64,000 bases of DNA, taken from positions 186,001 to 250,000 of the forward strand of contig JANSXE010000004.1 in assembly GCA_024743195.1 (NCBI GenBank). Direction: 5' to 3'. Shown one piece after another: positions 16,244-24,417 of the stretch. Source of the DNA: Alphaproteobacteria bacterium. GTDB taxonomy: Bacteria; Pseudomonadota; Alphaproteobacteria; UBA8366; Aestuariispiraceae. The notes under the pieces are model-generated. The model made no database searches and was not told the origin of the DNA. It saw nothing but the letters and a program-made list of their open reading frames with translations. How positions within the stretch are numbered: position 1 is the stretch's first letter; each line of letters starts with the position of its first letter. Both the position numbers and the translations under genes were made by a program.

Positions 16244-18222
16244 GCCCGCCCGCCGTGCGCCATCTGCTGGTCGAGGATTCCGACGCCTTGGCCGGGATCG
16301 CGGAGCGCTCGGAGCTCCGCCTGTGGAGCCAGTCGACGGGGCTTTCCTACAGCGAGGCGGCGCGCGGCCTGAGCGTCCGCGCGCTCGACGATCCGCGCGA
16401 CGCGCCGGCGTTCGAGGCCCTCTGGCGCGATCTGCTGGCGATACGGCTTCCGATCGCGCGCGCGCTGCGCGCCGCCGAAGATCCCGAAGGACTGACCCAT
16501 CTCGCGCAGGTCGCGGGCCATGGCCTCTATGTCGCGGCCGTCCAGATCGCGACCAAGGCGCTGATGCTTGCGCTCTGGCGCGCGCGGCTCTCCGGCGCGG
16601 AGGCGGTCGTCGCCGGCGCGCCGGCCCTGAGCCCGCCGGCGGGGCTCAATCCGGGCGTCGGGATTCACGATCATCTGTTCGCGGCGATCGCCGGGCGTCT
16701 GCCGGCGGAAGCCGGGATCGCGCTGCGGCCCTGCGCGCCGGTTCCGCCCGACCGCTTCCTGCGCAGCTTCGCGCACGTGCCGCCGCTCGACCGCCTGTTC
16801 AACAGCGTCAATCGGCCGGTCTCCTCGCTCCGCTTCAAGCTCTGGCGGCGGCGCGGTCGGCCGACGGGCTCGGGCGCCCGCGGCCGGCTGCTGATGCTGC
16901 GCGAGAACGAGCTGCTGGAGGAGGCCTTCCTGCCGCTGCGGCGCGACGGGTGGCGGATCGAGAGTTGGCCGATCCCCGACCGCCGGCCCGAGGCGGCGCC
17001 CGAGCGGGCGCCCGGCCGCCTGCCGGATGCGGCGGACCGCGCGCTTTCGCAGCTATGGACCGAGGCGGTCGGGCCGCACCTGCCGCCGACTTTCGACGCG
17101 GCGGGGGCGAGCCTGTGGCGCGAGCGTCTGGCGTGGGTTCTAGCGGAGTATCCGGCGCGGCTGGCGGGGATGCGGGAGTGGGCGGCGCGGGCCCGAGCCG
17201 GCGCGATCGAGGGGCGGCCGACGGTCGCGCTGTCGACCGGGCTCTATGCGCCGCTGCACCGGATGGCCGATGCGGCGCTGCGCGAGACGGGGACGCCGGT
17301 GGTGTGCGCGGACCATGGGACCGGCATCGGGATCCAGGCCCGGCTCGACGCGATGGCGGACGCCTATGTGGGCTTCTCCGACCTGTATCTCGCCTTCAAT
17401 CCGGCGATCGCGGGGCTGTTCGAGCGCGCCGTCGCGCCCGAGGGCGGGGCCGTCGAGGTCGTGGGCGCGCCGCGCGAGATCGCCCGCGCGCGCTTCCCCC
17501 GGCTGCAGCGCGCGGTCATGCGGCGGCGCCTCAAGCTGGCGCCGCGGGAGACCGTGCTGACCTACGTGACCGGTCTTGGCCAGAACAACCTTCTGGGCGG
17601 CGCCGGGGCCGGGCTCGACGCGGTCTATGCGGCGTTCCAGCGCGATCTGGTCGCCTGCCTGGAGGCCTTTCCCGGACGCGCCTCGGTCAAACCGTACCCG
17701 GCGCACCGCTTTCCCGATCCGGAGCAGATCTGGGCCATGCCGCTTCCCGAGGGCGTGCATCGCCAGCCCTTCGGCGAGTTCCGGCACAGCCGGTGGGCGG
17801 CGGACCTGCTCCTGCTCGACCTGACCTCCAGCACGTTGAGCTGGGCCTTGGGCTGCGGCCGGCCGGTGATCTATGTCGACAACCCGATCGATCCGATGAA
17901 CGAGGCGGCGCGGCGCGCGGCCTCGCGCGCCCTGTTCCTGATCGACCCGCGCGAGGCGGATTGGCGCCAGCGCCTGCGCGCGCTGCTGAGCCAGGACATC
18001 GCGCGCACGCGCGCCGCCTGGCGCGACAAGGCGGCCGCCCGGCGCGCTTTCTGCGCGCAGTTCGTTCTCGGCCCCAGCACGGATCCGGCCGCGACGCCGG
18101 GGGAGGCGCCAGGGGAGGCGCCAGGGGAGGCGGTGGCGGCGGCGCTGCGGCGCGACTGGTCCGCCGGGCCGCGTCGGCGCATCGGGGCTGCACGCGCCTT
18201 GGAAGGATGCTCCGACCGATGA
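16240..18222 (+). CDS. Large surface-carbohydrate protein of unknown family, candidate transferase
   Basis: A 660-residue soluble protein I do not recognise. The GTG start overlaps the GNAT stop and its own stop overlaps the next start (ATGA), so it is translated as part of the pse operon. The N-terminal half (to about 380) is Arg-rich and lacks clear motifs. The C-terminal part looks like one half of a GT-B fold: VVCADHGTGIGIQARLDAM, VEVVGAPREI, VLTYVTGLGQNN, ASVKPYPAHRFPDPEQIW and then LLLLDLTSSTLSWALGCGRP. The last piece resembles the donor-binding loop of surface carbohydrate proteins of the LIC12162/LIC13510 kind. Position suggests transfer of pseudaminic acid, by analogy with the unknown protein in the Leg module. 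Confidence 0.5.
   Translation: MSPPAVRHLLVEDSDALAGIAERSELRLWSQSTGLSYSEAARGLSVRALDDPRDAPAFEALWRDLLAIRLPIARALRAAEDPEGLTHLAQVAGHGLYVAAVQIATKALMLALWRARLSGAEAVVAGAPALSPPAGLNPGVGIHDHLFAAIAGRLPAEAGIALRPCAPVPPDRFLRSFAHVPPLDRLFNSVNRPVSSLRFKLWRRRGRPTGSGARGRLLMLRENELLEEAFLPLRRDGWRIESWPIPDRRPEAAPERAPGRLPDAADRALSQLWTEAVGPHLPPTFDAAGASLWRERLAWVLAEYPARLAGMREWAARARAGAIEGRPTVALSTGLYAPLHRMADAALRETGTPVVCADHGTGIGIQARLDAMADAYVGFSDLYLAFNPAIAGLFERAVAPEGGAVEVVGAPREIARARFPRLQRAVMRRRLKLAPRETVLTYVTGLGQNNLLGGAGAGLDAVYAAFQRDLVACLEAFPGRASVKPYPAHRFPDPEQIWAMPLPEGVHRQPFGEFRHSRWAADLLLLDLTSSTLSWALGCGRPVIYVDNPIDPMNEAARRAASRALFLIDPREADWRQRLRALLSQDIARTRAAWRDKAAARRAFCAQFVLGPSTDPAATPGEAPGEAPGEAVAAALRRDWSAGPRRRIGAARALEGCSDR
18097..18132 (+). 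repeat. Three 12-base tandem repeats near the end of the 660-residue protein gene
   Basis: Units CCGGGGGAGGCG, CCAGGGGAGGCG and CCAGGGGAGGCG encode a Pro-Gly-Glu-Ala tract about 30 residues before the stop. The first copy differs at one base. The repeat preserves the reading frame. Confidence 0.9.
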
Positions 18223-20282
18223 TCCTCGCCGCCTTCATTCAGGCCCGCATGAGCTCCACCCGTCTGCCCGGCAAGGTGCTGCGGCCGCTAGGTGGCGAGC
18301 CGGTTCTCGCCCGGGTCGTGCGCCAGGCCCGCGCGATCCCCGGGATCGACCGCGTCGCGGTCGTCACCTCGGAGGAGGCGTCGGACGACCCGATCGCCGC
18401 CTGGTGCGCGGAGGCCGGCGTCGCCTGCCGCCGCGGCGCCTTGGCGGACGTGCTGGACCGATTCCGCGCCGCGGCGGAGGCGGAGGGCTTGTCCGCCGGC
18501 GACGGGGTCATGCGGTTGACCGCGGATTGCCCGGTGCTGGACCCCATGGTGTGCGGGCTGGTCGCGCGCCTGTTTCGCGCGGGCGGCGTCGATTACGCGC
18601 ACAATGTGGGGCCGCGCAGTTGGCCGGACGGGCTCGACTGCGAGGTCTTCTCGGTCCGCGCCTTGCGCGCGGCGGCGGATGAGGCGTCGGCGCCCGGCGA
18701 TCGCGAGCATGTGGGCCCCTATATCAAGCGGAACCGGCGCCGCTTTCCGCAGGCCAACCTGACCTGCCCGATCGGCAATCACGCAGCCCATCGCTGGACC
18801 CTCGACCGGGCGGAGGATCTGGCGTTCCTGGAGCGGCTGATCGCGGCCGCTGGCGGGCGCACCGACTTTTTGTCGCTGCTGTCGGCGCTCGACGCGGATG
18901 CGGCGCTTCGGGCCCGCAGCCTCGACGCCGCGCGCTGCGCCGCGGCTCCGATCGTCGGCGACGCGCAGGCGCCCGTGGCGGAGGCGCCGGCGTCCAGCGT
19001 CGGCTACGCGGCGTCCAACGCCTTCCTGGAGCGTGCGCGGGCGGCCGTGCCGCTCGGCAGCCAGACCTTCTCCAAGAGCCACATCCAGTACCCGGCCGGC
19101 CGCGCGCCCATGTTCCTGACCCATGGCGACGGCGCCAGGGTCTGGGATCTGGACGGCAACGAGTATGTCGATCTGGTGAACGGGCTGCTGCCCGTCGTCT
19201 TGGGCTATTGCGACCCGGACGTCGACGAGGCGGTCCGCCGGCAACTCGACTGCGGCGTCTCCTTCAGCATGGCGACGACCTTGGAGGCGGAGTTGGCCGA
19301 ACGGCTGGTGCGCCTCATTCCCTGCGCCGAGCAGGTGCGCTTCGGCAAGAACGGTTCGGACGCGACCACCGGCGCCGTGCGGCTCGCCCGGGCGATGACC
19401 GGGCGGGAGCGGGTGGCGCTGTGCGGCTATCACGGCTGGCATGACTGGTACATCGGATCGACCAGCCGCAACAAAGGCGTGCCCGAGGCGATCCGCGCGC
19501 TTTCGTCGACGTTTCCCTATAACGACGCCGGCGCGTTGGAAGCGCTGCTCGAGGCGCATCCGAATGACTTCGCGGCGGTCGTGATGGAGATCGCGAATGC
19601 GACGCCGCCGGCGCCCGGCTTTCTGGAGACGGTGCGCCGCCTGACCGAGAAGCATGGCGTCGTGCTGATCTTCGACGAGATCATCACCGGGTTCCGATTC
19701 GCCCTCGGCGGGGCGCAGCAGATGGTGGGGGTGGTCCCGGACCTCGCCTGCTTCGGCAAGAGCATGGGCAACGGCTTGCCGATCTCCGCCGTCGTCGGAC
19801 GCGAGAGCCTGATGCGGGGCATGGAGGAGATCTTCTTCTCCGGCACCTTCGGCGGCGAGGCGCTGTCGCTGGCCGCGGCGATCGCGACGATTGACAAGCT
19901 GGAGCGCGAGGACGGGATCGCCCGCCTCTGGCGCACCGGAGAGGCGATCGCCAATCGGGTCGCGGCGCGGACGGAGCGGCATGGTCTGAGCGACGTTCTC
20001 TCCTTCGCCGGCTACGACCCCTGGCGGATCCTGGCGATTCAGGATCACCCGCACGCGCGCAAGGAAGCCATCCGGACCCGGCTGCTGATCGAGCTGTTGG
20101 ACCGCGGCGTGCTGGTCGGCGGCGGTCACAACATCTCCTGCGCGATGGGGGGCGAGGAGGTCGAGCGGATCGTCGCCGCCTATGACGCCGCGCTCGGCGT
20201 GCTGGCGGACGAATTGTCCCGGCCCGGCCTCGAACAGCGGCTGCCCTGCCCGGCCATCGAGCCCGTCTTCAAGGTGCGATGA
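18219..20282 (+). CDS. pseF: Fusion: CMP-pseudaminate synthetase-like domain + class III aminotransferase
   Basis: A 687-residue two-domain protein. Residues 1 to about 235 are an SpsF/PseF-type cytidylyltransferase: FIQARMSSTRLPGKVLRPLG, VAVVTSEEASDDPIAAWC, RLTADCPVLDP and then HRWTLDRAEDLAFLE. After a linker, residues about 265-687 form a class III PLP aminotransferase like glutamate-1-semialdehyde aminomutase: PLGSQTFSKSHIQYP, FGKNGSDATTGAVRLARAMT, VVMEIANATPPAPGF, FDEIITGFRFALGG, and the PLP lysine in LACFGKSMGNGLPIS. The ATG overlaps the upstream stop and the stop overlaps pseG. The first domain fits CMP activation of pseudaminic acid. The second suggests an extra transamination of a sugar or of a small acyl donor. 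I see no frameshift between the domains. Confidence 0.85.
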   Translation: MILAAFIQARMSSTRLPGKVLRPLGGEPVLARVVRQARAIPGIDRVAVVTSEEASDDPIAAWCAEAGVACRRGALADVLDRFRAAAEAEGLSAGDGVMRLTADCPVLDPMVCGLVARLFRAGGVDYAHNVGPRSWPDGLDCEVFSVRALRAAADEASAPGDREHVGPYIKRNRRRFPQANLTCPIGNHAAHRWTLDRAEDLAFLERLIAAAGGRTDFLSLLSALDADAALRARSLDAARCAAAPIVGDAQAPVAEAPASSVGYAASNAFLERARAAVPLGSQTFSKSHIQYPAGRAPMFLTHGDGARVWDLDGNEYVDLVNGLLPVVLGYCDPDVDEAVRRQLDCGVSFSMATTLEAELAERLVRLIPCAEQVRFGKNGSDATTGAVRLARAMTGRERVALCGYHGWHDWYIGSTSRNKGVPEAIRALSSTFPYNDAGALEALLEAHPNDFAAVVMEIANATPPAPGFLETVRRLTEKHGVVLIFDEIITGFRFALGGAQQMVGVVPDLACFGKSMGNGLPISAVVGRESLMRGMEEIFFSGTFGGEALSLAAAIATIDKLEREDGIARLWRTGEAIANRVAARTERHGLSDVLSFAGYDPWRILAIQDHPHARKEAIRTRLLIELLDRGVLVGGGHNISCAMGGEEVERIVAAYDAALGVLADELSRPGLEQRLPCPAIEPVFKVR

Positions 20283-21760
20283 CCCGAGACTCCCAGCCCG
20301 TCGCGGTCTTCCACTGCCTGGCCGCGCCCGCGGTCGGCGCCGGCCATGTGGTGCGCTGCCTGACCCTGGCCGACGCCTTGCGCGCCCGCGGCTGGCGCGT
20401 CGGCTTCGCGGTCGACGCGGAAAGCCGGCGCACCGCGCCGACGCTGGACGCCGCCGGGGTCGACGTGCGGGCGGCGACGACGCCCGCGGAGATTCTCGCC
20501 GCCTGGCCGGGGGGCGCCGATCTGGCGGTCGTCGACCGCTATGGCTGCGACGCCGATTTCGAACGCGCGCTCAGGCCCTGGGCCCGGCGTCTGCTCGCGA
20601 TCGACGATCTGGCGAACCGGTCGCACGACGTCGATATGCTGCTCGACAGCGCGGGGTCGGAGACGGCCTATGGGCCGTTGATCCCGGCGGCGTGCGAGCG
20701 CCTTCTGGGCCCGGACTACGCGCTGCTGCGGCCGGAGTTCCGCCGCCTGCGCGAGGGCGGCCCGGCGCGCGCCGTGCGCGCGCGGGCCTCGCGGCTTCTG
20801 ATCTCGCTCGGCGGCTCCGATCCGCACAACGCGACGGGCGCGCTGCTCGACTGGCTCGATCGCTGTGCGTCGCCGCTGGAGATCACCGCCGTCGTCGGCG
20901 CCGCCGCGCCGCACCGCGAAGCGCTGGCCGCGCGCGCCCGGACCATGCGGCACCCGACGACGGTGCGCCGGCAGATTTCCGACATGGGCGCGGCGCTCGC
21001 CGAGGCGGACCTCGTCGTCGGCGCCGGCGGGAACAGCGCCTGGGAGCGTTGCTGCCTGGCGACGCCGACGCTGCTCGCGGTCATCGCCGAGAACCAGCGC
21101 ACCGTGGCCGAGCGCCTCGTCGCCGCGGGCGCGGCGCGTGAAGTGCTGCACGATCCGGCGGGGGAGCCCTGCATGAGCCTCGAGGCGTTCGAGGCGCTGC
21201 TCGGCGACGCCGCGGCGCGCGGCGCGATGGCGGCGGCGGCGGCGGCGCTGTGCGACGGCCTGGGCGCCGACCGGGTCGCGCTCGCCGTCGAACGGCTGTG
21301 CGGGCGCCTGTCGACGCGCTGCCGGCTGCGCCCGGCGGCGCAGGCGGACCGCGACGTCCTCCTCGCCTGGCAGCGCCATCCGGAGACCCGCCGCCATTTC
21401 CGCAATCCAGAGCCGCCCGACGCCGCGGAGCATGCGGCCTGGTTCGCGGCGAAGGCGCGCGATCCGCGCTGCCTGATGCACATGGTCGAGGACGCAGACG
21501 GGGCGGCGGGCCTCGTTCGCCTCGATCTCGATGGGGCGGGGGGCGCGGAGGTCTCGATCCTGATCGCGCCGGACCGCCGCGGGCGGGGCGTCGGCGCGGA
21601 AGCGCTGGCGCTGATCGCGGCGCTGCGCCCCGACCTGCGCTTGACGGCCGAGGTGCTTCCGGGCAATACCGCCTCGCATCGGCTGTTCCGGAAGGCGGGC
21701 TATCGCGCCCGATCCGAGGGATCCTACGTCCGGGCGCCCGCGGGTGCGCCCCCGGCCTGA
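20279..21760 (+). CDS. pseG: Fusion: PseG nucleotide-sugar hydrolase + GNAT (PseH-like)
   Basis: A 493-residue protein. Residues 1 to about 335 match PseG, which cleaves UDP from the diacetamido-trideoxy-altrose sugar. Seen are GAGHVVRCLTLADALRARGW, VVDRYGCDADFE, LLAIDDLANRSHDVDMLLDS, LISLGGSDPHNATGALLDWL and VVGAGGNSAWERCCLATPTL. From about 345 onward there is a GNAT domain: RLRPAAQADRDVLLAWQRHP, RHFRNPEPP, SILIAPDRRGRGVGAEALAL and NTASHRLFRKAGY, close to PseH in length and pattern. Fusion would join steps three and four of the pathway. It overlaps pseF by 4 bases. Which GNAT (this one or 15,650) is the true PseH is open. Confidence 0.88.
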   Translation: MTRDSQPVAVFHCLAAPAVGAGHVVRCLTLADALRARGWRVGFAVDAESRRTAPTLDAAGVDVRAATTPAEILAAWPGGADLAVVDRYGCDADFERALRPWARRLLAIDDLANRSHDVDMLLDSAGSETAYGPLIPAACERLLGPDYALLRPEFRRLREGGPARAVRARASRLLISLGGSDPHNATGALLDWLDRCASPLEITAVVGAAAPHREALAARARTMRHPTTVRRQISDMGAALAEADLVVGAGGNSAWERCCLATPTLLAVIAENQRTVAERLVAAGAAREVLHDPAGEPCMSLEAFEALLGDAAARGAMAAAAAALCDGLGADRVALAVERLCGRLSTRCRLRPAAQADRDVLLAWQRHPETRRHFRNPEPPDAAEHAAWFAAKARDPRCLMHMVEDADGAAGLVRLDLDGAGGAEVSILIAPDRRGRGVGAEALALIAALRPDLRLTAEVLPGNTASHRLFRKAGYRARSEGSYVRAPAGAPPA

Positions 21761-21785
21761 TCCCCGCCCGCAGTTTCGCGCAATC

Positions 21786-22595
21786 ATGGAGGACGCGTTG
21801 GCTGAGAGAAGCATCTATGACGGCGAGAAGCAGGAAGCCGCCATCTCGACCGAGAGCCTGGCCACCCGGCTCAAGATCAACGCGGCCTTCGCCTCGGTGG
21901 ATTTCAACGATTGGCTGTTCGAGCGCCTTGCGGTCCGCCCGGGCGAGGATGTGCTCGACCTTGGCTGCGGCAACGGCGCGCAGAGCCTCCCCTTCCTGGA
22001 GAAGGTCGGACCGGACGGGTCGGTCAGCGCGCTCGACCTCTCCGAGAGCTCGGTCGAGGAGCTGAAGGCCAAGGCGCCGGCCGGCGCGCCGCTGACGGCG
22101 GTCGCGGCCGACATGGCCGATCTTGAGAGCGTGATCGACGACGTCTTCCCGACCAAGCGCTACGATCTGGCGCATTCGAGCTATGCGCTCTACTACTCCG
22201 TCGATCGGAGCCAGGTGCTCGACGTCATGCGCACCCATCTGAAGCCGGGCGGACGCTGCGCCGTCTTTACGCCGAACGCGCCGCACGGGCTGGTCGAGTT
22301 CGCGGCCCGCTTCCACAGCGTCCAGGAGGAGATCTACGAGTGCTTCCGGTTCGGACCGGAGGTGCTGAAGCCCTATTTCGACGCCAATTTCGACTCTGTC
22401 GAGGTGCATCACTTCCACAACCGCGTCCGGCTGCCGGACGTGGACACCCTGATGGAGTTCTATTCCGCGACCACCTATTACGACGCCGGGACGGCCGACG
22501 CCTTCCGCGCCGAAGCCGACCGGATCGTCGCCGACGCGGGCGCCTTCGAATACGAGAAGAACGGCTACCTGATTGTCGGCCGGGTCCCGGGCTGA
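21786..22595 (+). CDS. SAM-dependent methyltransferase of the pse module
   Basis: A class I methyltransferase of about 269 residues. SAM motif I is VLDLGCGNGAQSLPFLEKVG, followed by VSALDLSESSVEELKAKAP and HSSYALYYSVDRSQVLDVM, and the post-motif LKPGGRCAVFTPN. I prefer the ATG at 21,786; an in-frame start at 21,744 would overlap pseG but adds only Pro/Arg-rich sequence, and neither has a strong ribosome site. It lies between pseG and the PIG-L deacetylase and probably methylates the Pse-type sugar or an acyl group on it. The exact target is unknown. Confidence 0.78.
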   Translation: MEDALAERSIYDGEKQEAAISTESLATRLKINAAFASVDFNDWLFERLAVRPGEDVLDLGCGNGAQSLPFLEKVGPDGSVSALDLSESSVEELKAKAPAGAPLTAVAADMADLESVIDDVFPTKRYDLAHSSYALYYSVDRSQVLDVMRTHLKPGGRCAVFTPNAPHGLVEFAARFHSVQEEIYECFRFGPEVLKPYFDANFDSVEVHHFHNRVRLPDVDTLMEFYSATTYYDAGTADAFRAEADRIVADAGAFEYEKNGYLIVGRVPG

Positions 22596-22626
22596 GCGGC
22601 CGCGGGATCTGAGAGGAGACCGAGCC

Positions 22627-23319
22627 GTGCAGGCCCGAGCCGTGCTGGCCGTCGCGGCCCATCCGGACGATGAGGTCCTGATGGCGGGCGCGACGCTCGC
22701 CCGGCATGCGGCCGAGGGGGCGCGCGTCGACATCCTGTTCGTCGCGGACGGCGGCTCGGCGCGTTTCGCGGCGCCCGACGCGCCCGGCGCCGCCGAGGCG
22801 ATCGCCGCGCGCGAAGAGGCGGCGCGCGCGGCGGCGCGGATCCTCGGCGCCCGACCGCCGCGCTTCCTGCGCTTTCCGGACAATCGGCTGGACTCGGCGG
22901 CGCTTCTGGACATCGTCAAGGCGATCGAAGCGGTCGTCGCCGAGAGCGAGCCGGAAACCGTCTACACCCATTTCGAGGGCGATCTGAACATCGATCACGC
23001 GATCGTCGGCCGCGCGGTGCGCACCGCCTGCCGGCCGACGCCGGGGCGCGGCGTCCGGCGCCTCTACGCCGGCGAGACGCTGTCCGCCAGCGAGTGGGGC
23101 GGCGGCCCGCGCTTCCGTCCGACCCGTTTCGTGGGATGCGATGCGGCGGGCGCGCTTGCGACCAAGATCGCGGCGCTCAGAGCCTATGGCGATGAGATTC
23201 CCCCCGCGCCGCATCCTCGGTCGCTCGAGGCGGTGGAGGCGTTGGCCCGGTCCCGCGGCGCCGAAGCGGGGCTGGACCACGCCGAAGCCTTCGAGATCAT
23301 CCGGGAGATCGATGCATGA
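22627..23319 (+). CDS. PIG-L family deacetylase
   Basis: A 230-residue zinc-dependent N-deacetylase of the LmbE/PIG-L family. The metal motif AHPDDEVLMAGATLARHA is at about residues 11-28, and the later HFEGDLNIDHAIVG supplies the third ligand. The GTG start at 22,627 is chosen because GAGAGGAG lies a few bases upstream. In this family N-acetylated amino sugars or their derivatives lose acetate to leave a free amine. Sitting between a methyltransferase and PseI, it could free one amine of the pseudaminic acid or its precursor so that another group can be added. The substrate is inferred only. Confidence 0.85.
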   Translation: MQARAVLAVAAHPDDEVLMAGATLARHAAEGARVDILFVADGGSARFAAPDAPGAAEAIAAREEAARAAARILGARPPRFLRFPDNRLDSAALLDIVKAIEAVVAESEPETVYTHFEGDLNIDHAIVGRAVRTACRPTPGRGVRRLYAGETLSASEWGGGPRFRPTRFVGCDAAGALATKIAALRAYGDEIPPAPHPRSLEAVEALARSRGAEAGLDHAEAFEIIREIDA

Positions 23320-24377
23320 CCGCGACCGGTCCGAGCCTGACGATCGCCGGCCGGCGCGTCGCCGCCGACGCGCCGCCTTATGTGATCGCGGAGATGTCGG
23401 CGAACCATCTGGGCGATTTTGAGCGCGCGGTGCGCATCCTCGAAGCGGCGGCCGACGCCGGCGCCGATGCGGTCAAACTGCAGACCTACACCGCCGACAC
23501 CATCACGATCGATCACGACGGGCCTGGCTTCAAGATCGAGGGCGGCTTGTGGGACGGCCGGACGCTGTACGGCCTCTATCGGGAGGCCTTCACCCCGTGG
23601 GACTGGCACGAGCCCCTGATGAAGCGCGGGCGGGAGCTGGGCCTCGACGTCTTCAGCTCCCCCTTCGATCCGAGCGCGGTCGCGTTTCTCGACAGGCTCG
23701 ACGCGCCGGCGATCAAGATCGCCTCCTTCGAATGCGTCGACACGCCGCTCATCCGGCTGGCGGCCCAGACCGGACGGCCGCTGATCCTGTCGACCGGCAT
23801 GGCCGATCTGGCCGAGATTTCGGAGGCGGTCGACGCCGCCCGGGACGGCGGGGCGCGCGATCTGGCGCTGCTGCATTGCGTCAGCGGTTATCCGACGCCG
23901 GCCGGGGACAGCAATCTGCGCACCATCCCCAATCTTGGCGAGGCGTTCCAGTGTCCGGTCGGGCTTTCCGACCACACGATGGGCGTTGCGGCGGCGACGG
24001 CGGCGGTGGCGCTCGGCGCCTGCCTGATCGAGAAGCATTTCACCCTGGCCCGCGCCGACGGCGGGCCGGACGGGGCGTTCTCGCTGGAGCCGGACGAGCT
24101 GAAGCGACTGGTCGAGAACAGCCGCACGGCCTGGGAGGCGCTGGGCCGCGTCGAGTACGGCCTGAAGGCGAGCGAGCGCGGCAACCGCGGCCTGCGCCGG
24201 TCGCTCTATGCGGTGGCGGACATCCCGGCGGGCGCCCTGCTGGACGAGGGCAACTGCCGGTCGATCCGGCCGGGCTACGGTCTCGCGCCCAAGCATCTGC
24301 CGGCGGTGCACGGCATGCGCGCGCGCGTCGACATCCCGAAAGGGACCCCGATCCGATGGAGCCTGCTGGACGACTAA
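23316..24377 (+). CDS. pseI: Pseudaminic acid synthase PseI
   Basis: A 353-residue NeuB-family synthase condensing phosphoenolpyruvate with the PseG product. It has YVIAEMSANHLGDFERAV rather than the AGVNHNG form of the first synthase. The SANH-type motif, the later VKLQTYTADTITID and the insert GGLWDGRTLYGLYREAFTPW are distinctive of PseI. Further blocks are VFSSPFDPSAV, KIASFECVDTPLI, ILSTGMADL, LSDHTMGVAA and EKHFTLARADGGPDGAFSLE. A SAF domain begins near residue 295. It starts on ATG overlapping the PIG-L stop and closes the pse operon, completing PseB, C, H, G, I and F. Confidence 0.93.
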   Translation: MTATGPSLTIAGRRVAADAPPYVIAEMSANHLGDFERAVRILEAAADAGADAVKLQTYTADTITIDHDGPGFKIEGGLWDGRTLYGLYREAFTPWDWHEPLMKRGRELGLDVFSSPFDPSAVAFLDRLDAPAIKIASFECVDTPLIRLAAQTGRPLILSTGMADLAEISEAVDAARDGGARDLALLHCVSGYPTPAGDSNLRTIPNLGEAFQCPVGLSDHTMGVAAATAAVALGACLIEKHFTLARADGGPDGAFSLEPDELKRLVENSRTAWEALGRVEYGLKASERGNRGLRRSLYAVADIPAGALLDEGNCRSIRPGYGLAPKHLPAVHGMRARVDIPKGTPIRWSLLDD

Positions 24378-24417
24378 GGCGGCGTTGCAGAGGCGCCGGC
24401 TCTCCGATCCCACGATC

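Noticed and set aside
16323-18218. N-terminal extension of the PseF-aminotransferase frame
   Set aside because: The extra 632 codons overlap the 660-residue protein in another frame and have low-complexity Arg/Gly/Ala composition. The ATG at 18,219 starts exactly at the FIQARMSSTRLPGK domain.
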